A stretch of 64,000 nt of DNA, taken from positions 2,418,001-2,482,000 of the forward strand of contig NZ_CP053084.1 of NCBI RefSeq assembly GCF_013004065.1. The letters run 5' to 3'. A model generated the notes under the pieces. That model did not search any database. It saw nothing but the letters and a program-made list of their open reading frames with translations, and was not told where the DNA came from. The position numbers were made by a program, and so were the translations under genes. This DNA is from Limnobacter sp. SAORIC-580. Its GTDB lineage: Bacteria; Pseudomonadota; Gammaproteobacteria; Burkholderiales; Burkholderiaceae_B. How positions within the stretch are numbered: position 1 is the first letter of the stretch; each line of letters starts with the position of its first letter. Of this stretch, positions 1 to 8,161 are shown piece after piece.

Positions 1-308
1 TTGATTGCCTCGACCAAGACAGTGGGCAAGTCACTTGCGTTTTTGACTGTGAGCAAAGTGCGGGTAATCGATTGAAGGTTGTCAATAATCGCTTGATTCT
101 CGACAGCTGCGTGCGTCATTTCGACCACCCGGTGCTCAAGAGACTTAACCTTTTCGCGCATGGTTTGAACTTGACGCTCATGCAGCGATGCCACATTCCC
201 TGTGCTTTGCTCTGGCAGTTTGATAAAAGCGAGAATTCCTGGATTCTTGATCAAAAAATCAGGGTGTGCTTTCAGAAAATCGGCAACCTGGACGGCCTCG
301 TCAGTCAT
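1..308 (-). CDS. DUF484 family protein, 5' part only
   Basis: The minus strand reads from an ATG at 306-308 through about 102 codons and runs off the left edge without a stop. The product starts MTDEAVQVADFLKAHPDFL and has a heptad-like, probably coiled-coil stretch around residues 40-75. That N-terminal 'phxFLxxHPDFL' pattern followed by a helical linker is typical of DUF484 (GAF-like) proteins, which usually lie between dapF and xerC. The ATG overlaps the dapF TGA as ATGA, so translation is probably coupled to dapF. Function is not established for the family; the conserved position before xerC is its main clue. The 3' part lies outside the window. Confidence 0.85.
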   Translation of the reverse strand, partial: MTDEAVQVADFLKAHPDFLIKNPGILAFIKLPEQSTGNVASLHERQVQTMREKVKSLEHRVVEMTHAAVENQAIIDNLQSITRTLLTVKNASDLPTVLVEAI

Positions 309-1180
309 AAGTAAAACTCTCCTTCGAAAACTGTTTGTGCTGGACCTGTCATGAAGACATCACTGTCCTGCTGCCCACTCCACTCAATGGTGAGGGTTCC
401 ACCGGCTTTGACAACGTCTACGCGCTCGGCGATTAGTCCCATTTTCATACCTACGACGGCAGCTGCACATGCCCCAGTTCCACAAGCGAGGGTTTCGCCT
501 ACCCCACGCTCATACACGCGGAGATGAACCCGACTGCGGTCTACGATATGAAGAAAGCCCACGTTAACCCTTTCAGGAAAACGGGGGTGTGATTCGAGTG
601 TGGCGCCCAAGCGCTGAACCAAATCATCGGAGGCTGTTTGATCCAAGAGAATAACGACGTGGGGGTTACCCATAGAAGCGACGCCAACCCACAACTCTTC
701 CAGATCAGAACCCGAGTCAACTGGGAGTTTGTATTGTGTCAGGCCACCTACCTTGCGACTGGAAAGGCCCTCCGCAATGAACGGTACCTTGCCGGGATTA
801 AGCTGCGCAGGTCCCATATTCACTTTGACCCAATTGTGTTTGATCAACTCGGGCTGAATGATGCCAGCAAGAGTTTCAACGGTAATCTGATTTTTCTGGG
901 TCAACCCTTTGTCGAACACATATTGTGCAAAACAGCGTGCGCCATTGCCACACTGCTGAACTTCTTGACCATCTGCATTGAAAATTCGGTACTTGAAATC
1001 GGCAAGGTCGGAAGACTCGACGATAAGAATCTGGTCAGCGCCGACGCCAAAATGGCGGTCGGCAAGCCGCTTGATCAGCCCGGGGCTGAGGTCTAGTTGA
1101 CCCGCGCAGTTGTCCAGTACAACGAAATCGTTGCCCGCACCGTGCATTTTGGTGAACTTGAGTGTATTCAAAGTTGCCAT
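305..1180 (-). CDS. dapF: diaminopimelate epimerase
   Basis: The enzyme converts LL- to meso-diaminopimelate, the precursor of lysine and of the peptidoglycan cross-linking residue, in the cytosol. The 291-residue product has the N-terminal KMHGAGNDFVVLD signature and the two catalytic cysteines of the cofactor-independent racemase fold, Cys77 in QQCGNGARCF and Cys233 in LACGTGACAAA. Length fits the family (about 275-290). The start used gives a short extension before KMHGAGNDF; Met12 is a possible alternative, and no strong Shine-Dalgarno sequence decides between them. The stop overlaps the start of the DUF484 gene by 4 nt, and the acyltransferase genes lie upstream on the same strand, so one minus-strand operon is likely. 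Confidence 0.96.
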   Translation of the reverse strand: MATLNTLKFTKMHGAGNDFVVLDNCAGQLDLSPGLIKRLADRHFGVGADQILIVESSDLADFKYRIFNADGQEVQQCGNGARCFAQYVFDKGLTQKNQITVETLAGIIQPELIKHNWVKVNMGPAQLNPGKVPFIAEGLSSRKVGGLTQYKLPVDSGSDLEELWVGVASMGNPHVVILLDQTASDDLVQRLGATLESHPRFPERVNVGFLHIVDRSRVHLRVYERGVGETLACGTGACAAAVVGMKMGLIAERVDVVKAGGTLTIEWSGQQDSDVFMTGPAQTVFEGEFYL

Positions 1181-1220
1181 CGTCGCTTTGCCAAAGACCG
1201 TGGTGTATTGATTTGAAGTA

Positions 1221-2096
1221 TCAGTATATTCTGGACTCGCCGGCCGGGCGGGTTTTGAACCGCTTGTGCAACCACAAGTATTGCGGAATGTTGTCTTTCA
1301 CCCAAGACTCGATGTGATGATTCATCAGCTGCGTTGATTCAGCGTCGTCGTCCAATGGAAAGTTGGGCAACGGTGCATGAATATGAATGCTGTATCGACC
1401 CTTGCTGTATTTGGTGGTAACCGGTACGACTTGCGCCTGAAGTAGCCGGGACAATCGGGCCACCGCGGTGACCGTGGCAGCTTTGACTCCAAAAAAGTCA
1501 ACAAATACAGAGTCGCGCTCACCGAAATCCATGTCGGGCAAATAGTACAAAGGACGCCCCTTTTTCATCGCGGCCAGCAATGGACGCACGCCCTGTTGGC
1601 GAGACAACAGTAGTTGATCGCCAAACTTTGAGCGTCCTTGCAATATCAACGAATTCAACACGGGATTCTTTTGGTTTGAATACATGGTGACCATGTCGAT
1701 TTCAAGACACAGACGACTCCACGCGGCATCGAGCCCAAGAAAATGTGGGGCCAGAAAGATAGTTGGAGACGCCGAGTCAAGAATAGCCAAGCCTTCCGGG
1801 TTCTCAATTCGCACCCGATCACGCACCACCTTTTGATTGCCTGACCACAGCCAAGCCCTGTCCAGAAAAGTACGCAGGTAAAAGTAGATGTGAGCCATGG
1901 CCCAACGGATGCGCTGGAAAATGGACGAATCAGGAAAACACAAGGAAAGGTTGGTGAGTGCGACCATTCGACGCTCACGCGCTAGGGCGAACAACAACAT
2001 GGCCAATAACATCGAGATTGATGAGGAAATAAGTCGATAAGCAAAAAATGGTAGCCGCGCAAGTGCAAACCACATTGAGATCAGAAATTGAGTCAC
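1221..2096 (-). CDS. LpxL/HtrB-family lipid acyltransferase (copy 1)
   Basis: A 291-residue member of the LpxL/LpxM lysophospholipid acyltransferase family, which adds secondary acyl chains to lipid A at the inner face of the cytoplasmic membrane. An N-terminal hydrophobic anchor (about residues 5-38) is followed by the H-x4-D catalytic motif in APHFLGLDAAW and a YYLPDMDFG stretch matching the family block with bound-water acidic residues. The start is a GTG that overlaps the stop of the upstream paralogue as GTGA, so the pair is translationally coupled. Which acyl position it modifies cannot be told from sequence. The two adjacent copies differ clearly, so they may act on different positions or with different acyl chain lengths. 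Confidence 0.87.
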   Translation of the reverse strand: MTQFLISMWFALARLPFFAYRLISSSISMLLAMLLFALARERRMVALTNLSLCFPDSSIFQRIRWAMAHIYFYLRTFLDRAWLWSGNQKVVRDRVRIENPEGLAILDSASPTIFLAPHFLGLDAAWSRLCLEIDMVTMYSNQKNPVLNSLILQGRSKFGDQLLLSRQQGVRPLLAAMKKGRPLYYLPDMDFGERDSVFVDFFGVKAATVTAVARLSRLLQAQVVPVTTKYSKGRYSIHIHAPLPNFPLDDDAESTQLMNHHIESWVKDNIPQYLWLHKRFKTRPAGESRIY

Positions 2097-2959
2097 GATT
2101 GCCCTTGCTGGCCATGTTGACCTTTTGGAGATTTGTAACGTTCATAGCCCCAATAATACTGCTCAGGGTGCATCAGAATGAGCTTTTCCATGGCCGCATT
2201 CACTTGAGTGGCCGCCTCAACGGGGTCCGCACTGAGCGATTCGGGGCCTTGATACAACTCAAGCTTAAAACCTTCTCCACCCGGCTTTCTGTAACCGATT
2301 GCCAAAACAATCGATGCGCCGGTCGCGTGGTGGAGTCGGCCCGGCAAGGTCATGGTGTATGCAGGTTGACCAAACATGGGCGCCCAAACACCCTCTCCCT
2401 GCGCTGGAACTTGATCAGGCAACATTCCAACAGCTTCTCCTCGCTTTAGCGCCTTGAGCAAGATTTTCACACCCCCAAGCGTGGTGGGAGCCAGAGCGAC
2501 GTTGTCGCGCGCACGGCTGTCTTCAATAATGTTTTGAAGTTCCGCCTTGCGATTGGGTCGATACAACACAGTGATGGGTGCACGAGTTGAGAATACTTGG
2601 GCGGTTGATTCAAAACTCCCCATGTGCGGTGTGAGGAAAATAATGCCTTTCCCCTTGGTTTGAGCCCTTTCCACAACATCCCAGCCGGTAATGTCGGTGC
2701 ATCGAGCCGCGCCCTGCTGCGTAGACAAGCCCCAAAGAAAAGGAAGCTCCAGCAGCGCCATTCCGGCATGCTGGACTGAACCCTTCACAGCAGCGAGACG
2801 TGCCGATTCGTTATCCGGAAAGGCAATTTTGGAGTGGATTTCAATTTTGCGACGATAGCTGGCCGACAAACCATAGACAGACCATCCCAAACACGCACCC
2901 AGCGCATGGAGAACCGACAAAGGGAAAACCGACAGTGCTTTGAACAAATTTTTGATCAT
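2093..2959 (-). CDS. LpxL/HtrB-family lipid acyltransferase (copy 2)
   Basis: A 288-residue second member of the lipid A secondary acyltransferase family. It shows an N-terminal membrane anchor (KALSVFPLSVLHALGACLGW), the catalytic H-x4-E motif in TPHMGSFEST, the YRPNRK block and the MLPDQVPAQGEG block, which is the usual form of the family's conserved PDQ motif. I chose the ATG at 2957-2959 (MIKNLFKALS); a longer frame from a TTG adds 27 residues with no family similarity. It is divergent from metK with about 180 bp between start codons and overlaps the next paralogue by 4 nt. Such a tandem lpxL pair opposite metK is a conserved Burkholderiales arrangement. Confidence 0.87.
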   Translation of the reverse strand: MIKNLFKALSVFPLSVLHALGACLGWSVYGLSASYRRKIEIHSKIAFPDNESARLAAVKGSVQHAGMALLELPFLWGLSTQQGAARCTDITGWDVVERAQTKGKGIIFLTPHMGSFESTAQVFSTRAPITVLYRPNRKAELQNIIEDSRARDNVALAPTTLGGVKILLKALKRGEAVGMLPDQVPAQGEGVWAPMFGQPAYTMTLPGRLHHATGASIVLAIGYRKPGGEGFKLELYQGPESLSADPVEAATQVNAAMEKLILMHPEQYYWGYERYKSPKGQHGQQGQS

Positions 2960-3137
2960 GGGGCAGATTGTAACCAGTACGTGCTTTGCCTTCGTCCCCA
3001 AATGTTGTATATTTCCCAAGTTCGCTGAGTTAAATGACAACTTGCGGGGCGAACTAAAACAAATCTGCTAAAGCGTCGCCGGGCTTCAAACGAACATGGC
3101 GGCCGTAATAACCCCTTGTTTATTTGGAGCTTTTTTA
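2960..3137 (+). promoter_or_regulatory. divergent region between lpxL-like gene and metK, with metK leader
   Basis: This 178-bp region must hold the promoters of both the minus-strand acyltransferase operon and metK. I cannot name a convincing -35/-10 pair. Within the metK leader the segment TCGCC at 3076-3080 can pair with GGCGA at 3048-3052, while the overlapping segment 3075-3080 can pair instead with 3098-3103 (six pairs, one of them G-U). These helices are mutually exclusive. It matches no SAM riboswitch class that I can recognise. The metK Shine-Dalgarno GGAG lies at 3126-3129. Confidence 0.4.
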
Positions 3138-4304
3138 ATGTCTAACGAATTTTTCTTCACTTCTGAGTCTGTCTCGGAAGGCCACCCAGACAAGGTCGCC
3201 GACCAAATTTCTGACGCGGTTTTAGATGCAATTCTCGAACAAGACCCCACCGCACGGGTAGCTGCTGAAACGCTAACCAACACGGGTTTGGTGGTAATGG
3301 CTGGCGAGATCACGACCACCGCCCAGGTGAACTACATCGACGTAGCCCGCGAAACACTGAAAAAAATTGGCTACGACAACGGCGATTTCGGCATCGATTA
3401 TAAAAGCTGTGCGGTGATGGTGTGCTACGACCGCCAAAGTCCAGACATTGCCCAAGGTGTAGACAAAGCGCACGACAATGACCTGGACCAAGGCGCTGGT
3501 GACCAAGGTTTGATGTTTGGTTACGCAGTGAATGAAACCCGCGAATTGATGCCATTGGCCATCAGCCTTTCACACCAACTGGTTCAACGCCAGAGCCTGC
3601 TTCGCAAGGATGGCCGCCTGCCTTGGCTGCGTCCGGATGCAAAATCACAAGTGACGATCAAGTATGTGGACGGAAAACCTTTCTGTATCGACACCGTAGT
3701 GCTTTCAACCCAGCATTCACCGGATATCGAGCTGGCGACCCTGCGCGAAGCAGTAATTGAAGAGGTGATCAAGCCGGTACTGCCCAAGGAACTGGTGAAA
3801 GGAAATATCAACTTTTTGGTAAACCCAACAGGACGCTTTGTGATTGGCGGCCCTCAGGGTGACTGTGGCTTGACAGGTCGAAAAATTATTGTTGACACCT
3901 ATGGCGGCGCGGCTCCACACGGTGGTGGTGCATTTTCGGGCAAGGATCCTTCCAAGGTGGACCGTTCCGCGGCCTATGCAGGCCGTTACGTGGCAAAGAA
4001 CATTGTTGCGGCGGGCCTCGCCGAGAAGTGTTTGGTCCAGGTCAGCTACGCAATCGGTGTGGCACGTCCTACTTCAATTATGGTGAACACCTTCGGCACC
4101 GGAAAAATTGAAGACAGTGCAATTACCGAATTGGTGAGCGCTCACTTCGACCTGCGCCCCAAGGGTATTGTACAAATGCTGGATTTGCTGCGCCCGATTT
4201 ATGCAAAAACGGCAGCGTACGGACACTTTGGTCGCGAAGAACCAGAATTCAGCTGGGAACGCACAGACAAGGCGGAGGCTTTGAAGGCCGCTGCGGGCGT
4301 TTGA
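3138..4304 (+). CDS. metK: S-adenosylmethionine synthetase
   Basis: Makes S-adenosylmethionine from methionine and ATP in the cytosol; the product is the donor for all methylations and feeds the AhcY step encoded next. The 388-residue protein begins [19 protein letters not shown], has the ATP/Mg motif GHPDKVADQ near the N terminus, the [10 protein letters not shown] motif in the middle and the glycine-rich phosphate loop [16 protein letters not shown] near residue 260. The ATG at 3138 has GGAG eight bases upstream and matches the family N terminus; a longer in-frame start gives an unrelated extension. ahcY follows after about 190 bp with its own promoter and riboswitch, so the two are probably separate transcription units in one functional cluster. 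Confidence 0.97.
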   Translation: MSNEFFFTSESVSEGHPDKVADQISDAVLDAILEQDPTARVAAETLTNTGLVVMAGEITTTAQVNYIDVARETLKKIGYDNGDFGIDYKSCAVMVCYDRQSPDIAQGVDKAHDNDLDQGAGDQGLMFGYAVNETRELMPLAISLSHQLVQRQSLLRKDGRLPWLRPDAKSQVTIKYVDGKPFCIDTVVLSTQHSPDIELATLREAVIEEVIKPVLPKELVKGNINFLVNPTGRFVIGGPQGDCGLTGRKIIVDTYGGAAPHGGGAFSGKDPSKVDRSAAYAGRYVAKNIVAAGLAEKCLVQVSYAIGVARPTSIMVNTFGTGKIEDSAITELVSAHFDLRPKGIVQMLDLLRPIYAKTAAYGHFGREEPEFSWERTDKAEALKAAAGV

Positions 4305-4320
4305 CGGGAAACGCAGGCTG

Positions 4321-4360
4321 ATCAGGAAGATGCGAGCATGAATACCGCTTGGTCTTCCTG
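4321..4360 (+). terminator. inverted repeat after metK (possible terminator or ahcY control site)
   Basis: TCAGGAAGA at 4322-4330 is repeated inverted as TCTTCCTGA at 4353-4361, a nine-base perfect stem with a loop of about 22 bases. It follows metK by 17 bp but no T tract follows, so it is not a classical intrinsic terminator. The right arm touches the proposed -35 region of the ahcY promoter, so it could also act at the DNA level. Role unproven. Confidence 0.35.
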
Positions 4361-4378
4361 AGCCAACCCTGTTACAAT
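4349..4378 (+). promoter_or_regulatory. probable sigma70 promoter of ahcY
   Basis: A good -10 element TACAAT (4373-4378) lies 18 bp after a weak -35 TTGGTC (4349-4354). The expected transcription start, around 4385, falls on the first base of the SAH riboswitch, which supports this placement. Confidence 0.55.
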
Positions 4379-4384
4379 TTATGC

Positions 4385-4463
4385 CGTTCGAGGAGCGTTG
4401 CGACACACCCATGCTTTTTTGGGGTGCTAGGCTTGAACAAGAAATAAACAACGGCGCTCACGC
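4385..4463 (+). ncRNA. S-adenosylhomocysteine (SAH) riboswitch of ahcY
   Basis: The leader contains CGAGGAGCGTTGCGAC starting at 4389, then a variable hairpin (CACCC ... GGGGTG), then AGGCTTG and finally AACGGCGCTCACG ending near 4463. These are the conserved blocks, in order and with the expected spacing, of the SAH riboswitch, a class known mainly from beta- and gammaproteobacteria upstream of ahcY. The 3' block GGCGCTC can pair with GAGCG in the first block to close the pseudoknotted core. Known members turn ahcY on when SAH accumulates; the ribosome-binding site AAGGAGG follows 22 bases later, so control at translation or by a nearby structure is plausible here. Recognition is by conserved sequence, not by a covariance search. 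Confidence 0.93.
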
Positions 4464-4497
4464 TTCTTTCTTTATGAACTTTAAAAAGGAGGGCGTG

Positions 4498-5925
4498 ATG
4501 AACGCCATTGCAAAACCAATCACCGCTACCGGCGAGAACGATTTTTTCGTAGCCGATATCAACCTGGCCGACTTTGGCCGCAAAGAAATCGCAATTGCAG
4601 AAACCGAAATGCCTGGCTTGATGGCCATTCGCAAGGAATTTGCTGCATCCCAGCCTTTGAAAGGCGCCCGCATCACCGGTTCACTGCACATGACCATTCA
4701 AACAGCGGTGCTGATTGAAACCCTAGCAGCACTGGGCGCAGAAGTGCGTTGGGCCTCTTGCAACATTTATTCAACACAAGACCATGCAGCCGCAGCAATC
4801 GCAGCCGCTGGTATTCCTGTGTTTGCGTTCAAGGGCGAATCACTGACTGATTACTGGAATTTCACACACCGCATTTTCGAATGGGCAGACGGTGGTTATT
4901 CCAACATGATTCTGGACGATGGTGGCGATGCGACCATGTTGCTGCACTTGGGTACCAAGGCAGAAAAAGACATCAGCGTACTGAACAACCCTGGCAGCGA
5001 AGAAGAAATTTGCCTGTTCGAGTCAATCAAGAAAACGCTGAAAACAGACCCAACCTGGTATTCAACACGCCTGAAAGAGATCAAGGGCGTGACTGAAGAA
5101 ACTACAACTGGTGTTCACCGCTTGTATGAAATGCACAAGAAGGGCGAATTGGCCTTCCCTGCAATCAACGTGAACGATTCAGTAACCAAGTCGAAATTCG
5201 ACAATCTGTATGGCTGCCGTGAATCGCTGGTTGACGGTATCAAGCGTGCTACAGACGTAATGATCGCCGGTAAAGTGGCTGTTGTTGCCGGTTACGGCGA
5301 TGTGGGCAAGGGTTCTGCACAGGCATTGCGCGCCCTGTCAGCCCAGGTTTGGGTTACTGAAATTGACCCAATTTGCGCACTGCAAGCAGCAATGGAAGGC
5401 TACCGTGTGGTGACCATGGACTACGCTGCTGACAAGGCAGATATTTTCGTGACGGCCACAGGTAACAAAGACATCATTACCCATGACCACATGGTGAAAA
5501 TGAAGGACCAAGCCATTGTTTGTAACATTGGTCACTTTGACAACGAAATCGACATTGCCAGCGTGAAGAAGTACCAGTGGGAAAACATCAAGCCACAGGT
5601 TGATCACATTATTTTCCCCGATGGCAAGCGCATCATCATGTTGGCTGAAGGCCGTTTGGTGAACCTGGGCTGCGGCACTGGTCACCCCTCGTTCGTGATG
5701 TCCTCCAGCTTTGCCAATCAAACCATTGCACAAATCGAGCTGTGGACGCAAAACGAGAAGTATCCAGTGGGCGTGTATGTGTTGCCCAAGCACCTGGACG
5801 AAAAAGTGGCCCGCCTGCACCTGATGAAAATTGGTGCCCAGCTGACAGAGCTGAGCCCATCGCAAGCAAGCTACATTGGCGTGAAGCAAGACGGCCCTTA
5901 CAAGCCAGACCACTACCGCTATTAA
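4498..5925 (+). CDS. ahcY: adenosylhomocysteinase
   Basis: Hydrolyses S-adenosylhomocysteine to adenosine and homocysteine, removing the product inhibitor of methyltransferases. The 475-residue protein has the N-terminal block [21 protein letters not shown], the substrate region (residues near [14 protein letters not shown]), and the NAD-binding glycine loop [20 protein letters not shown], and ends KPDHYRY, the family's conserved C terminus. The start is set by AAGGAGG six bases upstream and by family alignment; an upstream in-frame extension would read through the riboswitch and is rejected. Upstream is the SAH riboswitch, so substrate probably induces the gene. tlyA and metF follow closely and may be co-transcribed. 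Confidence 0.97.
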   Translation: MNAIAKPITATGENDFFVADINLADFGRKEIAIAETEMPGLMAIRKEFAASQPLKGARITGSLHMTIQTAVLIETLAALGAEVRWASCNIYSTQDHAAAAIAAAGIPVFAFKGESLTDYWNFTHRIFEWADGGYSNMILDDGGDATMLLHLGTKAEKDISVLNNPGSEEEICLFESIKKTLKTDPTWYSTRLKEIKGVTEETTTGVHRLYEMHKKGELAFPAINVNDSVTKSKFDNLYGCRESLVDGIKRATDVMIAGKVAVVAGYGDVGKGSAQALRALSAQVWVTEIDPICALQAAMEGYRVVTMDYAADKADIFVTATGNKDIITHDHMVKMKDQAIVCNIGHFDNEIDIASVKKYQWENIKPQVDHIIFPDGKRIIMLAEGRLVNLGCGTGHPSFVMSSSFANQTIAQIELWTQNEKYPVGVYVLPKHLDEKVARLHLMKIGAQLTELSPSQASYIGVKQDGPYKPDHYRY

Positions 5926-5943
5926 TTAGGGAAAGAGCTACCT

Positions 5944-6744
5944 TTGCGCGCTGACCTTGCCTTGGTTGAAAAAGGCCTGTGTCCCTCACGGGCGCAGGCA
6001 CAAATATTGATCGAACAAGGAAAAGTGCAAGTGCGCAACGGTGTAGTTCAGGCACCTGTTGTTGTAAAAAAAGCATCGCAGCAGATCGAGCCATTCATGA
6101 CTCTTGAATTGATTGACTGCGATGCACCCAGTTTTGTATCCCGTGGTGGATTGAAATTACACCACGCACTTGAAGCCACCAAGATTGAAGTTCACGCAAG
6201 GCGTTGCATCGACTTGGGACAATCCACTGGCGGCTTCACTGACTGCCTACTTCAGAAAGGTGCATCGAGTGTCGTGGGTATTGACGTTGGGCGGGAACAG
6301 TTACACCCTCGTTTGAGAGGACACCACGCTGTGATGGCCCTGGAGGGGATCAACCTGTACAAAGTCAATGCAGGTGATCTCGAAAAGGACATTGCCGCGC
6401 TGAAACCAGAATTCATGCCATTTGACATTGCGGTGGCGGATTTGAGCTTCATCTCTCTGCGCAAGGTGTTGCCCAATATTGCAAAGCTGATGCCTGCAAG
6501 GTGTGAAGGTTTGTTTCTGGTTAAACCTCAATTTGAAGTTGGGCCGGAAAACATCGGTAAAAATGGTTTGGTGAAAAATCTCGATGACCTGATCGAACAA
6601 CTAGAGAACGATATAAAGACTTGCTGCGCCCAACTCGACTTGACTGTGAAAGATTTTTTCCAGTGCGAGTTGAAAGGTGGCGACGGCAATCAGGAATATT
6701 TTGTGTACGCGACGAAAAGTATCGATGTTGCGACCAACCACTAA
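5944..6744 (+). CDS. tlyA: TlyA-family rRNA methyltransferase
   Basis: A 266-residue protein with an N-terminal S4 RNA-binding domain (residues 1-60, LVEKGLCPSRAQAQILIEQGKV) joined to an FtsJ/RrmJ-like methyltransferase domain. The SAM region is seen in CIDLGQSTGGFTDCLLQKGA, with the DIAVADLSFISLRKVL and FLVKPQFE blocks characteristic of TlyA proteins. TlyA proteins 2'-O-methylate 16S and/or 23S rRNA; the target here is unknown, and the old 'hemolysin' name is not supported. The start is a TTG preceded by AGGGAAAG. The position between ahcY and metF fits a SAM-using enzyme in a methyl-cycle operon. Confidence 0.88.
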   Translation: MRADLALVEKGLCPSRAQAQILIEQGKVQVRNGVVQAPVVVKKASQQIEPFMTLELIDCDAPSFVSRGGLKLHHALEATKIEVHARRCIDLGQSTGGFTDCLLQKGASSVVGIDVGREQLHPRLRGHHAVMALEGINLYKVNAGDLEKDIAALKPEFMPFDIAVADLSFISLRKVLPNIAKLMPARCEGLFLVKPQFEVGPENIGKNGLVKNLDDLIEQLENDIKTCCAQLDLTVKDFFQCELKGGDGNQEYFVYATKSIDVATNH

Positions 6745-6763
6745 CTCTGTGAATGAATACACC

Positions 6764-7585
6764 ATGATGAATATCAGCTTTGAATTTTTCCCCGCGAAAA
6801 CAGACGAAGGTGCAGAGAAGTTGCGCGCCACGCGTGAAAAACTGTCCGAAAGAAAGCCAGAGTTTTTTTCCGTGACATTTGGGGCCGGCGGGACAACCCA
6901 AGACGGAACACTGTCCACTGTGCTTGAAATCAAGGCGGCTGGTGAAGAAGCAGCACCGCATTTGTCATGTGTTGGATCTTCCAAGGAAAAAGTCGCGGCA
7001 CTGCTAAAGCAGTACAAAGAACACGGAATCAAGCGTATTGTTGCGCTTCGCGGTGACTTGCCCTCGGGCATGTTGGAAACGGGTTCGTTTCGATATGCGA
7101 GCGAGTTGGTTGAATTTATTCGACAGGAAACAGGCGATCACTTTTTTATTGAAGTTGCTGCCTATCCCGAAACCCACCCGCAAGCAAAAAGCCCGGCAGC
7201 CGATGTGGACGCTTTCGTACACAAAGTCAATTGCGGCGCAAACTCTGCCATTACCCAGTATTTTTTCAATCTGGATGCATTTTTGTACTTCCGGGATCAA
7301 GTGCAACACCGCATTTCGATTCCGCTGATTCCTGGCATCATGCCTGTGACCAATTTCAGTCAGCTTGCTCGTTTTTCAGATGCATGTGGTGCGGAAATTC
7401 CGCGATGGATGCGCAACCGCCTGCAACATTTCGGCGATGATCGCGAGTCGATTCGAGCATTCGGACTGGAAGTTGTCTCGAACCTGTGTGAACAACTAAT
7501 CAGGGAAGGCGCACCCGGACTGCACTTCTACACCATGAACAACGCGCAGCCGACCTTGTCCATTCTGGATCAAATCGGTTATTAA
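6764..7585 (+). CDS. metF: 5,10-methylenetetrahydrofolate reductase
   Basis: FAD enzyme that reduces methylene-THF to methyl-THF, the methyl source for methionine synthesis. The 273-residue product shows ISFEFFPAKT at the start, FFSVTFGAGGT, the flavin region IVALRGDLP, the EVAAYPETHPQA block and SAITQYFFNLD, all family signatures, and ends near HFYTMNNA. The start is one of two adjacent ATGs (6764 or 6767) with no clear Shine-Dalgarno; a longer frame overlapping tlyA was rejected. The TAA overlaps the stop of the convergent 5-formyl-THF cyclo-ligase gene, so two folate genes meet tail to tail with no terminator between. Confidence 0.95.
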   Translation: MMNISFEFFPAKTDEGAEKLRATREKLSERKPEFFSVTFGAGGTTQDGTLSTVLEIKAAGEEAAPHLSCVGSSKEKVAALLKQYKEHGIKRIVALRGDLPSGMLETGSFRYASELVEFIRQETGDHFFIEVAAYPETHPQAKSPAADVDAFVHKVNCGANSAITQYFFNLDAFLYFRDQVQHRISIPLIPGIMPVTNFSQLARFSDACGAEIPRWMRNRLQHFGDDRESIRAFGLEVVSNLCEQLIREGAPGLHFYTMNNAQPTLSILDQIGY

Positions 7586-8151
7586 GAAGCGCCTGAGCGA
7601 GTGAAAATAAACTCTCGCTCAGTGAGCAAATAATCGAGTAACTCGTCGTGTTGTTCTGAGAAGTTATCTTTGGTTTCGGTAATAGCATAAGCCACACCAA
7701 CAGTGACTGGCTTGGCAGGCATTTGACTCAAGGTTCGATCATACCAACCTGCGCCATATCCGAGACGAGCTCCCGCTCGGTGGAAAGCAAGACAAGGAAC
7801 AAGCAACACTTCGGGCTGAACCCAGGATTTGGATTTTGGAACTGGAATATTGTATCGGCCAAGCTCCATTTCCATGTCTGGCGCAAACTGCGCAAATTTC
7901 AAGAATGGGCCTGTTGGCGACTCACAACACACCGGCAAGGCCCACCGAAAGCCTTTGAGCGCCAAATTATTCATGATGGCGAGTACATTCGGCTCGCCGC
8001 GTGTGGGATAGAACAGACCCACAGTGCAAGGCTGGAATGTTTGGAGTAGAGTTATCAGAGATGCCGAAATTTCTTGGCTAAGCGAGTTGATTTCTTCGGG
8101 CTGAAGCCGATTTCGATAAGCCATGGCAGTTTGCCGCAATGATTTTTTCAT
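7582..8151 (-). CDS. 5-formyltetrahydrofolate cyclo-ligase
   Basis: ATP-dependent enzyme that returns 5-formyl-THF to 5,10-methenyl-THF. The 189-residue protein starts MKKSLRQTAMAYRNRL and carries the family blocks GLFYPTRGEPN, the substrate strand around WALPVC, and the C-terminal ATP-binding motif RLGYGAGWYDRTL. The start lies only 10 bp from the divergent lytic transglycosylase start, so the promoter of each must overlap the coding region of the other. Stop codons of this gene and metF overlap by 4 bp. Placement beside metF is functionally coherent for one-carbon metabolism. Confidence 0.93.
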   Translation of the reverse strand: MKKSLRQTAMAYRNRLQPEEINSLSQEISASLITLLQTFQPCTVGLFYPTRGEPNVLAIMNNLALKGFRWALPVCCESPTGPFLKFAQFAPDMEMELGRYNIPVPKSKSWVQPEVLLVPCLAFHRAGARLGYGAGWYDRTLSQMPAKPVTVGVAYAITETKDNFSEQHDELLDYLLTEREFIFTRSGAS

Positions 8152-8161
8152 GACAGGAACA

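Noticed and set aside
1221..2959. Tandem acyltransferases as a recent duplication
   Set aside because: The two proteins differ widely in sequence, and such pairs opposite metK are common in Burkholderiales, so the duplication is old.
4381..4497. N-terminal extension of AhcY from an upstream ATG at 4381
   Set aside because: It would translate the SAH riboswitch; the ATG at 4498 has a consensus SD and matches the family start.
5338..5913. 191-codon open frame antisense to ahcY
   Set aside because: Shadow of ahcY codon usage; no motif or ribosome-binding site.
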